Shown here piece after piece: positions 27,501 through 36,774 of a DNA stretch of 64,000 nucleotides. This stretch comes from Strigops habroptila (lineage: Eukaryota; Chordata; Aves; Psittaciformes; Psittacidae): NCBI RefSeq assembly GCF_004027225.2, contig NC_044277.2, positions 85,758,283 to 85,822,282 of the forward strand, in the 5' to 3' direction. The position numbers and the translations under genes are program-made. Below the pieces are notes generated by a model that was not told the DNA's origin, searched no databases, and worked only from the letters and a program-made list of their open reading frames with translations. Every line of letters starts with the position of its first letter. Position 1 is the first letter of the stretch.

Positions 27501-30420
27501 AAGCAAAGCGTAGAAGCTTGGGAAAGGAGGTATACAAGCACAGTAACTTTTACTCTTAATATTGACAAAGCATTTGTCTATGTTTTCATATCTTGTGCTA
27601 GATTCGTTTTGCTACCAGTTAAGAAAATAACACATACATGAGATTTCTTAATTTTTTTGCTAAAAATATGAATGTATTTCCCAAGTCCCTCACCTCAAAA
27701 CAAAAAAAAAGAAAAAAAAAAAAAAGATACAGGAATCATAATATTTTGAGACATGATAAAATGCATTCCTTTTGTGCAACTTCTAGAAACTAATCGTGCA
27801 TACATATAAGTATTTCTGACTAGCAGTTTCAGGTTAACAAATATTAAATACATTTAATCAGATTTTCATGCAGGACCATAGATCTCCACATTTCACATTG
27901 CAATTGAGTGTCAAATAAAGATATTTGTGCATCTAATCCTCATTTTGGATGATTAAATACAGAGTTTGGTGTGTCATTTTAAGTATCTGTGCTTCAGTTT
28001 TATACCTAGGTTGTGATATTCACCATTTAAACTAGAGTTAGAACATTTGGTGGGTGATTATCCAAACAGAGTTCAGAAAACACTGTCAAAAGCATAGAAA
28101 ACTGATGTCATCCAACATGACTAGAACAGTCAGTTTCATGTTATGTGTGGAAATCAGACAACTGTAAGCAAAAGACACCAAATTAGGTGTTTAACTAATC
28201 ACATACAAATAAAACTACAGATGCAAGCTCACCGAGGTGCACACAATTTAGCAGTGCAATTAGTGCATATTGACTTTTATTGCTGAGGATTCAGGCCTTA
28301 AAATAAAGGAATAGCATTTTTTGGTAAGGCATCTTGGAAAACATTCTAGTCTTGCCTTAGAACCAAAAGTACAGAACAGGGGAAAAAATAAAAAAATATT
28401 AAAAAAAAGAGAAATGTTTTTGAAACAAACACTACACATGTAGTGCACTGGGAAAATAGATACAACTCAAGAATACACTCCTAGATCGCAGAGATGAAAT
28501 ACACTGTGGAAGAGAGATGCCATCAAGACAGCACAGTATAACATGGAGTATAGAAACTTTATGAGCAACTAGAAACAATTTTTTGTAGCGTCACAGAGCT
28601 TTGAAGTCACAACTGTAAACCTGGATGTACATCTATGAAAAGTAAAGCTGAGAGGCAGAAGAAGTAAAGCTTTAAGATTTAAGCAAAAAGTGCTTTCAAG
28701 TAAAAACTACTTTCTGAAGTTGTTAGCCAGCAAAAAGCGAGGCTGCTACCACACATTCCTAAAGTGCAGGGAACATTATTTATGTCTAGTAATTACCAGC
28801 ATGTAAGGCTTGGTTATGCCACTTTGTCATAAAATAGAATAGGATTAGCTTTCACTTTGTGAAAGTACGTTTGAAAACACGCTTGCGGTTGCTGGTAAAT
28901 GGCTATTTCTGCATTAAATGCAATAAAAACATTTAATCACTGCCCTTATTAGCAGAACTTTCTTCCTCCTTACCTCCTTCTCATGTTACTTCTTGACTTT
29001 TGAACAATATGCAGTTGATTATAAAATTGTATTAAATTCCCTTATACAGAAGATTCAGTCAAGTACAACATAACTAACAGTTCTGGAATTCAAATTGGAT
29101 CCTACAATCACATGAAGATTGAAGAGCACAATCAGAACATCAGCACTTCTCCTATTGCTGCAGAAGAAGCTTATAGGTGTTATGAAGCAATTGGTGTATT
29201 TGGTAAGAGAAATATCTCCCTAGTTTTGATGTATTCTCCCCATATATTCATCTGAAAATCATTTGGTTTGGAATGTATGAAAGCAGTACAGCTTTCTCCC
29301 TCTGACACTTGAGAAATAATTGTTTGGGTCCTTTTCTTCTACGTGCGTAAGAGTGTATAAAACAAGTAAGTTTGTGCTAATACTGTTCTGTAATACCATG
29401 TACCTCATTTGTCCTGTACTTTTATGACCTCTTACGAGACACCAGATACAAGTATTGATGTATATGCATCAAGAGCAAGAGGAGTAACAACACTAAGATT
29501 GGTAGAAGCAAGGTTAGAATTGGCGGTCCTCACCTGACTATGTTCAGGTCATAGAATATCCTGAGTTGGAAGGGACCCATGGAAGTCACCAAGCCCAATG
29601 TCTGAAACCACACAGAGAAACCTAAAAGTTAAACCAGATATCTAAGAGCATTGCCCAAACGCTTCTTGACCACTGACAGGTTTGGGCGTGCAATCACTTC
29701 ATTCCAGTAGAAATTGGAAGATTCTGAATTTCAGTTGATTTTTGTTGGTCCATACCAAATTAAACTATCCCTGTGTATTCCTAAGTAAACAAATGACTAG
29801 TGTCCCAGAATATAAAACATATCATACAGACAACAGTCAGCTGTGTCAGAACTCTAGGAAGGAGCTTTTCAATCTCATAGGTTTAAGCGACAAACTGTGA
29901 TAGCCTCAGATCAAAAAGTAAGCCCAGCAACTGACCTGTGAACACATGTGTCCTGAAGTGTTTCTTCCCTGGCACCATCGGTTAAGACTGCCTTCAGTGA
30001 AATCCACTTCTGATTGTTATCACTAAAATTCTGTCTCCAGATATTAACAATAAGTGGTTGGGGAAGAACAGGTGGGATAGCAAAAGGAGCAGAAGAAACA
30101 TTAAACAATGCCATTTTCTTATACTCTTTGCAGACAATGAAAGTGCCCTGACTGATGAACATCTGAATCTAGTGAGAGAGAAGTTGGCCAAACAGTGGAA
30201 GCACTGTGCTCGTAAACTGGGCTTCTGTGATCCTGAGATTGATGAAATTGATCATGACTATGAGCGAGATGGACTAAAAGAAAAAGTTTACCAAATGCTG
30301 CATAAGTGGGTAATGAGGGAAGGTGCCAAAGGTGCTACAGTTGGAAAGCTTGCCAAAGCCCTTTTTGGCTGCCAAAGACTGGATCTCCTTACTAGTTTAA
30401 TGCAAATCAATGAGGAATAA
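12433..30420 (+). CDS. RIPK1: RIPK1: receptor-interacting serine/threonine kinase 1
   Basis: RIPK1 is the cytosolic kinase recruited to TNF, TLR3/4 and death receptors; it chooses between NF-kB signalling, apoptosis and necroptosis. Eleven coding exons join in frame to 685 codons (human 671): 12433-12584, 14210-14363, 14811-14948, 16669-16897, 17730-17879, 19131-19207, 22279-22369, 24284-24838, 26752-26823, 29050-29202 and 30134-30420. Kinase domain (about 13-285) has glycine loop GGFG (22-25), Lys41, HKDLKPEN (131-138) and DFG (151-153). The intermediate domain keeps the caspase-8-type site LQID (316-319). The RHIM core IQIGSYNHM is at 553-561 and the death domain at about 595-680. The start has A at -3 and aligns with Met5 of human. 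Oddities are Ala21 where human has Ser25, DFG instead of DLG, and no Lys aligned with Lys377. One intron carries a copy of the last exon. Confidence 0.97.
13180..13235 (-). mobile_element. CR1 LINE 3' fragment in a RIPK1 intron
   Basis: The plus strand reads 'catagaatcaactaggttgg' and on to 'atcaagtccaa', the reverse complement of a CR1 3' end. The copy is short and 5'-truncated. Confidence 0.8.
14210..14363 (+). CDS. RIPK1: RIPK1 coding exon 2 (residues 51-102)
   Basis: Starts with the split Asp codon, then [15 protein letters not shown]. Contains helix C (the Glu-Glu of LLEEG), [13 protein letters not shown] and the hinge segment [11 protein letters not shown], with the gatekeeper Met conserved. 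Acceptor 'gttttacag', donor 'gtgagc'. Confidence 0.95.
14811..14948 (+). CDS. RIPK1: RIPK1 coding exon 3 (residues 103-148), catalytic loop
   Basis: Encodes [20 protein letters not shown] followed by the catalytic loop [12 protein letters not shown] (catalytic Asp133). Acceptor 'tattttag', donor 'gtactg'. The segment is one residue shorter than human between VL and PLSVKG. Confidence 0.95.
16484..16506. repeat. A23 homopolymer in a RIPK1 intron
   Basis: 23 consecutive A on the plus strand, about 160 bp before the activation-segment exon. Its length is probably polymorphic. Confidence 0.95.
16669..16897 (+). CDS. RIPK1: RIPK1 coding exon 4 (residues 149-224), activation segment
   Basis: Begins [15 protein letters not shown], so the magnesium motif is canonical DFG rather than the DLG of human RIPK1. 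It continues through [11 protein letters not shown] (APE motif) and [20 protein letters not shown]. Acceptor 'tttttcag', donor 'gtaagt'. Confidence 0.95.
17730..17879 (+). CDS. RIPK1: RIPK1 coding exon 5 (residues 225-274)
   Basis: C-lobe segment with [17 protein letters not shown] and [16 protein letters not shown]; the invariant kinase Arg of subdomain XI (KRPTF) is present. Acceptor 'atttttcag', donor 'gtaagg'. Confidence 0.94.
19131..19207 (+). CDS. RIPK1: RIPK1 coding exon 6 (residues 275-300)
   Basis: Short exon, reading [17 protein letters not shown] and then IDTDVEKLK, which ends the kinase C-lobe. Acceptor 'ctttttgcag', donor 'gtgagt'. An old CR1 copy follows about 150 bp into the next intron. 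Confidence 0.93.
19355..20290 (+). mobile_element. Old CR1 LINE copy in a RIPK1 intron
   Basis: Plus-strand CR1 with recognisable reverse-transcriptase coding remnants (gagagcagtg...catcatttac; ggatggtgagccagagag; ggtgacacaaaactagaagg). It is followed by the 3' region ending near 'gtgacactgattctatgac'. Many indels and no long frame indicate an old insertion. It starts about 150 bp after the RIPK1 exon at 19131-19207. Confidence 0.8.
21311..21388 (-). mobile_element. CR1 LINE 3' fragment in a RIPK1 intron
   Basis: 'agtcacagaatggttgagat' and the following 'ggaagggacctctgcaggtc' are the reverse complement of a CR1 terminus. Short, 5'-truncated copy. Confidence 0.85.
22279..22369 (+). CDS. RIPK1: RIPK1 coding exon 7 (residues 301-330), caspase-8 site
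   Basis: Encodes [24 protein letters not shown] (Asp319) matches the human caspase-8 site LQLD (Asp324), and RMQS (Ser315) matches the MK2 site Ser320. Acceptor 'atatgcag', donor 'gtaaga'. Confidence 0.92.
24284..24838 (+). CDS. RIPK1: RIPK1 coding exon 8 (residues 331-515), intermediate domain
   Basis: The largest coding exon (555 nt), mostly low-conservation linker. The conserved block is [10 protein letters not shown] followed by [13 protein letters not shown], matching human YHLYGSRMDR and [13 protein letters not shown]. The Lys aligned with human Lys377 is not present; a Lys sits three residues earlier (Lys393). Acceptor 'ccctttcag', donor 'gtgaga'. Reading through the donor would hit a stop at about 24898. 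Confidence 0.93.
25836..26067 (+). pseudogene. Partial copy of the RIPK1 last exon, inserted in an upstream RIPK1 intron
   Basis: These 232 bases match 30278-30509 with a constant offset of 4442, no indel and one substitution (A at 25925 for G at 30367). The copy starts inside the death domain codons ([10 protein letters not shown]), includes the stop codon (25976-25978) and continues about 89 bases into the 3' UTR. It has no poly(A) tail and no exon junction. The 13-mer 'atagttattatag' lies on both sides (25821-25833 and 26068-26080), 14 bases if the shared preceding T is counted, with two extra bases 'tc' at the left junction. It looks like a recent insertion with target duplication. It lies in the intron between the 24284-24838 and 26752-26823 exons and is not expected to be translated. 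Confidence 0.92.
26752..26823 (+). CDS. RIPK1: RIPK1 coding exon 9 (residues 516-539)
   Basis: A 24-codon exon, reading [17 protein letters not shown] and then SVPRASI. Acceptor 'tttttgtttag', donor 'gtaagt'. It belongs to the disordered linker before the RHIM. Support is frame continuity and splice sites more than sequence conservation. Confidence 0.85.
   Translation, partial: VTQIPLLSQGELLDHIPACPEQA
29050..29202 (+). CDS. RIPK1: RIPK1 coding exon 10 (residues 540-590), RHIM
   Basis: Contains the RHIM core IQIGSYNHM (553-561; human IQIGAYNYM), the amyloid-forming motif used to pair with RIPK3, TRIF or ZBP1 in mammals. Acceptor 'cttatacag', donor 'gtaaga'. Confidence 0.95.
29548..29705 (-). 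mobile_element. CR1 LINE 3' fragment in a RIPK1 intron
   Basis: 'gtcatagaatatcctgagtt' followed by 'ggaagggaccc' and 'caaacgcttcttgaccactg' match the reverse complement of a CR1 3' end. Located between the RHIM exon and the death-domain exon. Confidence 0.8.
30134..30420 (+). CDS. RIPK1: RIPK1 last coding exon (residues 591-685), death domain
   Basis: Encodes the death domain, with [20 protein letters not shown] and [11 protein letters not shown] as clear matches to human RIPK1, and ends LMQINEE with TAA at 30418-30420. Acceptor 'ctctttgcag'. Part of this exon and its 3' UTR is copied at 25836-26067. Confidence 0.96.
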
Positions 30421-31434
30421 ATTGCCAGAGAATGGGAGGAAAATTAGGGTATTTTTTCCTGAAGACCTTCCAATAACAAGTAATAATCCTGAACAGGCTT
30501 TCTGGAGCTCTCTTTTTTGCACAAACTTTTTGGAATAAGTTTTTTCTGCCAAGCCATTCTCAGTGAATACATCCAGTAAATCAAAAAGTTTATGTCAAGA
30601 TAATTTGCTTTCCAGAAGGATAAGCCAGGAGGGACCACAGCCAGGACAGCTGACCTGAACTAGCCAAAGGGACATTCCATACCACAGAATATCATGCTCA
30701 GTACATATAAACTGGGGGGAGCTAGCTGGAAGGGACCGAGTGCTGCTCAGGGATGGCCTGTATGTCAGTCAGCAAGTGGTGCATCACTGTTGGGGTGGTT
30801 TTTTTGTTTTATCTCTCTCTTTGTTATTACCCTTTTCATTATTATTATTATTAGGTTTAATTTTACATTACACTTTCTTTTAACTAAGCTGTTCTTATCT
30901 CAACCCACAGCTTGAGGCATAAGCTCCAGCAGGGGAGAGTTAAAAGCAAAAAAAAAAAAAGATGCCTTCAACTTCTGTGAGTTTACAAAACTGCATTCAT
31001 TTTAATATGCTCATGCTCAATGTCAAACATGCAACTGTAAAAGAATTTCATATCATGAATTGTATTCAAAACTGAAAATATAGAAGTATCTGATATTGAA
31101 TGGCCTCTGGGTATAATCAGCATAAAACCAACATAAAAGAGGCTCAGATGAAGTGTTTAAACCAAATGTGATGGAACCTTATGCGGAATTCTGCCATGTG
31201 TGCTATCCTTTCTTCTAGGAGGTCTTTCAGCTATCTACCTTTGCTGTCTTAGTCAGGGGTGCAGCAAAATGACATGGAAAAGAAACTGAAGCATTGGCAT
31301 GCTACAGCAGTCTTTAACCACTGTTTCAATAGAGCAAGGTTTGATCACTTCCTAGGAAAAAGCAGTGACGTTTTTACTATCCGTTATGCAGAGCATTTTC
31401 TCTTTTGATCTATATGTCGCATCAAGCAGCTTTA

Positions 31435-31440
31435 AATAAA
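31435..31440 (+). promoter_or_regulatory. Candidate RIPK1 poly(A) signal AATAAA
   Basis: This is the first canonical AATAAA found after the RIPK1 stop, implying a 3' UTR of about 1 kb. The assignment rests on position alone. Confidence 0.5.
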
Positions 31441-34400
31441 CTATGCCACTTTTCTCTGATTGACTTTTCAACATTAAACTACAACAAATGAAAACCTTTC
31501 ACCCTTGTAGGTACACAGAAAATAGAGTAAGAATCCCAGAGTCTCTGAAACACACCCAATCTTGTACATGGTGAGAAGGAGCTACAGGGAAACAAAGTAG
31601 GAAGGATGATCTAGTACAAGCAGGGCCACAGCAGAGGTAGCTAAAACCTGGGAGGGCTTTCTTCCCTGTGTCCTAGTGTCCTCTAGGCATTTTTCCACCC
31701 CTTCCCCATCCCAGTCTCTACAGAGTACAGAAAGTGCTGCTTGCAGCATGCCAGGTTTCCCTCCTAGCATACCAATGAGCACCAGGCGTCAGCTGACCAA
31801 TGTTCATTCATTCCTCACCACATAACAGCACCTAGGGAAAGTGCAGCTCACTCTCTTATCCTTAATACAGCCCCTGGGGAGAAGGGAATGGGGGAGTTAG
31901 GATCAGAACAAATTCCAAAGTCCAGAAGCTATCTTTGTGCTGAAGAAAGTATTGCCTATGAGTGAAATGAAGGAGACCAGACTCCTGACTTATGCAGGAT
32001 TTCCCTCTCCTCTACAATGCTAAGCGGGTCACTTCCTTTCTCTTTAGCACAGTTTCCTTGTCTTTTTGGTACAGACACTAACTTCTGCCAGAACTAAGGT
32101 GCGACCAGATAATAAGCATTAAAGCTTACAGAGCTCAGAGAGATGCTTGATGAGAGCTCTTTGAGGCAAAAATCCATGCTAATCACCTTAACAAAGCAGT
32201 AATACTGCTTGGATTTTGAGCAGTGGGTTGCAATTTCTGGCCACCCACATGCATCTCAAGTTGAGAGAATTAAATGCAGCATCAGAAGGGACATGGAGTC
32301 ACTGAGTTCACTAAAATAGATTCATTCAATCCCTTCCAAAATCATATAAAGAACTGCCTTCTGAATGTTACTTTTGCCCTCTCCAAGGGAGAAGCTGCTG
32401 CTGCTTTTGTCCCAGAGTATTTAGAGCCATTTCGGGTCTCTGAATCTCTAGAATACCTGGTCTCTAGAATACCTGACTCTGTGAACAAAAGTTATACCAA
32501 GACTGCTTAGATTTACAGGCTGGAGATCATACTCAACTTTGAAATAATGAGACCGTCTCACATTGATGTATCTGCACTTGGGAACCTTGGATTTGTAATG
32601 CAGTTATTCATGAAAATATGAAAAGTACACAGATACTACTTAAGCTGACAGACATCTATTCTTTGCTTGCGTAAGAAAGATAACAGACAAACATAAGGAA
32701 AACAATTCTTAAATGCGTATCTGTGCCTTAGTTTCTTCATCAGTCTGAAATGTTCTTTGAGCCAAGGTACCTGGGATCTTGTACTACTAGCTGGTCTGCT
32801 TATGACAAAGCATCCTTTTCTTTGCTGTGTAAGCCCGGTTATTCTCAACTTGGCTAGTGTTCTAGCTAAATAGGCCTCCTGCTACAAAAACCTATGCTGC
32901 TACTCTCCACACTTCACAGCTTCAAAAGTACTTTCATGTCTACTCACTCTTTCTTGCTTGGAAGGTCAATACCAAATCATAGAAACATCAGCATTTTCAC
33001 ATCTTCATTCTGAATGTGGCAATTCACCACTACCCAAATCTTACCTCTTTATGTAGCTGCAGCAACAGGGGTTTGTTCCAAGGTGAAAACACTGTTTCCT
33101 GGAATGGTCAACATCCAAGAGGCACAAAAGCCCGAGTATCAAAACTGGCATGAAAATAGCAGGATATTGCACTTCATAGAAGTAGCTAAAATAAAAGAGG
33201 CAAACAGGATCAGTCAATATGTACACAGATTCAAGAAGCAATTCTACAGCAAGAAGCAAGATCTACAACAGTACCTGGATCACAAGGAACCCCAACCAGA
33301 CACAGATACGGCTGTAACATAGCTAAGGCAGGAACTGATGGCCCTGTGCTAAGCTGAAATGAGGCTCCTTGGCCCATGAGCAGAGGGATGGGGGAGACCT
33401 CAGCTGAGGCCAATCATGGCCATTAAAGCCTATTAGTGCCCTGATGGCCCTGACAAATCAGCTGCTCCTTAAAAGCTCCAGATTTTAAAGCCCAGCTAAT
33501 GGTAATGATTTTGGTGTCTTGTATGGGATCACTGCTGCCAATAGAAGAATCTCATGCGTGGATGAAAGTAATGCCTTTGGAGACCTAGAATTTGTCTTTT
33601 TACCTGATCTTCCAGCACGTCTCAAGTTGTGTACATGTTCCACTATGTCAATATAACTGACTTTTCTAGATTTTTCTACAACCTGAGGAAGTACAAAAAT
33701 AGTAGATACATATTTTCTATCCAACCAGGAGTCAGAAGGCTACTTTGTCCCTTGCAATTTAATAGGCAAATTGAAAGATCTCACTGTTCTGCAGTTCTGA
33801 CCCTCACAAGAATTTTGGGAAAATACTTGTGGGCTTGGAAATGGCATTTGAATCACTCTTTTCACTACTGTTCAGTTCTGTAAGGAACAAATCCATGCAG
33901 CATTGACAGTGCAGCCTGGCTGCAGGGACTGTGACGGTTCATCACAGGTGACAAAGTCCAAGGGTGCAGCAGTGATGCCCTCCAGAGCCTTGCATAATTC
34001 TGACAGCAGCAGCAGCCAGAAGCTGTCATTAAGCCAAGTTTCTGACTGTAGAGATGACCCTACTGGAGAAATGGGGCAACAAACACCATGGGGGAGCAAA
34101 ATAATCACACGGGCAGTTAAGAGGGAAAGGAAAATCTGGGTCTGGGGAGACATCACCAGCAGAGCAGTGCTACCTCTTTTAAATGTGTTTGTTTGTTTTC
34201 TTTTTCTTTTCCATGCAATAGACAGAAATAGTTCCCACCAGAACCTGAACCATCAAGCAGTAACTAGACAGATGTTTTATGGGAGCAAACAGTACTAGTG
34301 CTCCATTTGTTCTCAACTCTTTCACAGGCTGTGCAAGAGTAAGCCTGTGTCTGGCTTGCTCAAAGCATTTTCTCTCCTCTCAGACAGTAATTTATGAGGA

Positions 34401-36440
34401 GAACATTTCTGAGAAATAGTTGGGCTGAAATACTTAATTCTCCCACTTGCGCACCATTATGTCTAAACCTGCTTTACTGACAAGACTGGATGTTCTGGTG
34501 AACTGGGTAGGTTAACAGTTTGAAGCTGTGCATTTACACTCTTTGTCCCCAGATCATCCACCAGCTGCATCCACCTTGACAGAATCCTGTTTCTACAGCT
34601 ACATCTTCAGCCATTGCCCTGTGAGCCCAGACAGCAACTTTCTCCTCGAGAGCAGCTTTATTCTGTCACCCCTCATGGTGCCAGCCATTTTCCTTACACA
34701 CATAGAAAATAGTATTTTGTCAGTGCCATTTCTGCCCAACTGCCATATTAGTCTGTTTCCTCCCTGGCCAAAGAAGCCGGGACACTCACTGTGGGAGGGA
34801 TTGCATGGTCCAGGCACTTGGGACAGGAACGGCCACTTTACAGGCTGTGATGGAAGGCCTGGAGACGACACATGGTGCAACATCTCAACTGTGACAGCCT
34901 CTTCTACAAAGGGACCACACAGCTTTTGTCACAGTGGCAGTGGGGTTAACCCATCTGGAACTACCCCATCCTTTTCTTAAGTGATGCATAAACCTCCCCA
35001 TCTCCCTTTTCTCTCATTTGGTGAGGGCTTCTGGTTTTACCTTTCTAATTAGTTCTTGCCCTGCCCCTACATTTGATGGTGGACACTTTCTACCTTATCA
35101 CTCAGTTCTTCAGCACAGGTTCTGAGAATGTGTTACATCTCCATCAGCCGTAGTAGTTAGAAGATATGTAGGTAGACTGAAAAGCATTTTAACAGGCATG
35201 AACTTGGATACAGGATTGAGACCTTTCCCTCTGAAGCTCATAGGGCTACATGAGGTAGGAGCCCCTTTTGATTTATGGGAATTGCAAAATTCAGGAGACA
35301 AAAATAAAAAAAAAATAAAAAAAAACACCAAAAAAAACAAAAAAAAAAAAAAAAACCAAAAAAAAAAAAAAAAACAAACAAACAAAAAAAAAAAAAAACA
35401 GTTTGTATGGCAGAAGACCAAGCTACCTCTTTCCTAAACACATAGTCAACAGCCACCTCCAGTCATTTTCCACCAGAAAGAAATGTAGACAGTGACACAA
35501 CAAAGATGAGCCTCTGAAAGTGACCTAGGAGCCAAAGAAACTGTAGGGGCTTGTAGATGTCACGGGGCAAGAGTGAAGGCAGCTTGTTGTAATGATGGGT
35601 TGCTTGTAATTAGCTATACTAAAGACCTTAATCTTCAATGGTTTGATCTGCTCAGGGGATAAACTGAACCTGTATGCTCACACAGTTAATTTCTTTATGC
35701 ACTGGGATTTAAGACTGTTATTTACCTGTAAGACTTCTCAGTCCCATGCAAACAAATGGTAGTAGAGTGGGAAGGCTGACACTTGAGCAGTCACTGAGCT
35801 CCTGCTGGGCTGGAGCAAACACGTAACACTGACCTGTCTTGAGCAAATCCCACTCATCCAGGTATAAGGCAGGAGGCCTTACTTCCTATGTCTGTTTCAA
35901 GCCTGGTATCAGCTCTACAGCTTTCTGCTATTTTCCTCACTACCTTCACAGCCCTCTCCACCATCACCCTGGCCAGCTGCAACTTAAGACCGGACAGTTC
36001 TCCTCAACACTTAGAAAGCAGGCATCGGTGAAAGCGGGCAGTCTCCTTGGTGCTTTGTAAGCAACCTGAGAGAAGTTCCAGAGGAAAGTGAGACCAAATG
36101 CTGTGGTGAACGAAGGCAGTCAGGCCGCTCCAGAGGTGGCTGGCCCCATGGAGTATGGGCACTTGCCAGGTCAAAGCCCCCGGCCAGGAGATGAGTGCTC
36201 TCAGCAGGCCCTGCAACTAACATTGGTGAGGCAGAGTTAATGATTACTGCCAAGTGCCCGGGGTTAGCATGCTGAAAGCATCTCCTTAGGGGAGCTGCAG
36301 TCCCCAGAGCTGACACAACTGCCCCAGGGAGCCTTTCACCAGGCGGACTTGGAGTCACAGATGACCACCATGTCTTCTGTTTTCTCACGGAGCTTCTTGC
36401 ACCACGGGCAGAGGTGCAGGTGCTCAGGACTTGGTCCCTT
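31441..36440. other. Intergenic region between RIPK1 and BPHL
   Basis: No supportable gene. It contains a 15/16-matching tandem 16-mer (32445-32460 and 32461-32476) and a 100-base A-rich tract at 35300-35399. The longest open frames (for example 34528-34980) show no recognised motif or splice context. Confidence 0.55.
35300..35399. repeat. A-rich low-complexity tract, about 100 bp
   Basis: Almost only A with scattered single C, CC and T on the plus strand. It gives lysine-only or phenylalanine-only open frames that are not genes. Confidence 0.95.
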
Positions 36441-36583
36441 GTATCCCCCACGGTAGGGACCTTCACTCCCAGCGGGCACCTCGGGTGGAGCTGTGTCGAG
36501 ATGGGACTCAGCCTCCCGCAGAGGCGCTCGCAGGGCCGCACTGCAGCCGCGGCCTTGGGCTGGCAGGGCTGCCGAGCTGCCTG

Positions 36584-36657
36584 GCGGCGAGAGGAGGAGA
36601 GAGGAGGGGAGGCGGGGCGGCCGCCCCGCCTCCCCTCCTCTGTCCTCCTCTCGCCGC
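36584..36657. repeat. 74-bp spacerless near-perfect palindrome upstream of BPHL
   Basis: Two 37-base arms meet with no spacer at 36620/36621. Base-by-base comparison gives 36 of 37 pairs, the only mismatch being 36599 against 36642. The sequence is purine-rich (G and A) in the left arm and pyrimidine-rich in the right arm, with a GC-only centre (GGCGGCCGCC). It ends 22 bases before the BPHL ATG. Confidence 0.95.
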
Positions 36658-36679
36658 TGGGTCGTCCTCCGTGGGTAAA

Positions 36680-36774
36680 ATGGTTCGGTGGAGCGTGGGT
36701 CGGGCCCTCCGGGTGCTGCTGCTGCCCGCCCGGGCCGCGCCGCTCATGCCCCGGGGACCGGCCGCCTGCTACGG
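36680..36774 (+). CDS. BPHL: BPHL coding exon 1, probable mitochondrial presequence
   Basis: ATG at 36680, in the CpG island; 31 codons and two bases before the donor 'gtaaaa'. Five Arg and no Asp or Glu in the first 25 residues fits a mitochondrial targeting peptide (inference). The N terminus is poorly conserved in the family, so the start is supported mainly by context. Confidence 0.85.

Noticed and set aside
34528..34980. 150-codon plus-strand frame between RIPK1 and BPHL
   Set aside because: No recognisable domain, no splice support and composition like the surrounding intergenic DNA. I cannot exclude a lineage-specific gene.
35198..35456. Lysine-rich (+) and phenylalanine-rich (-) open frames
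   Set aside because: Translation of an A-rich low-complexity tract, not a gene.
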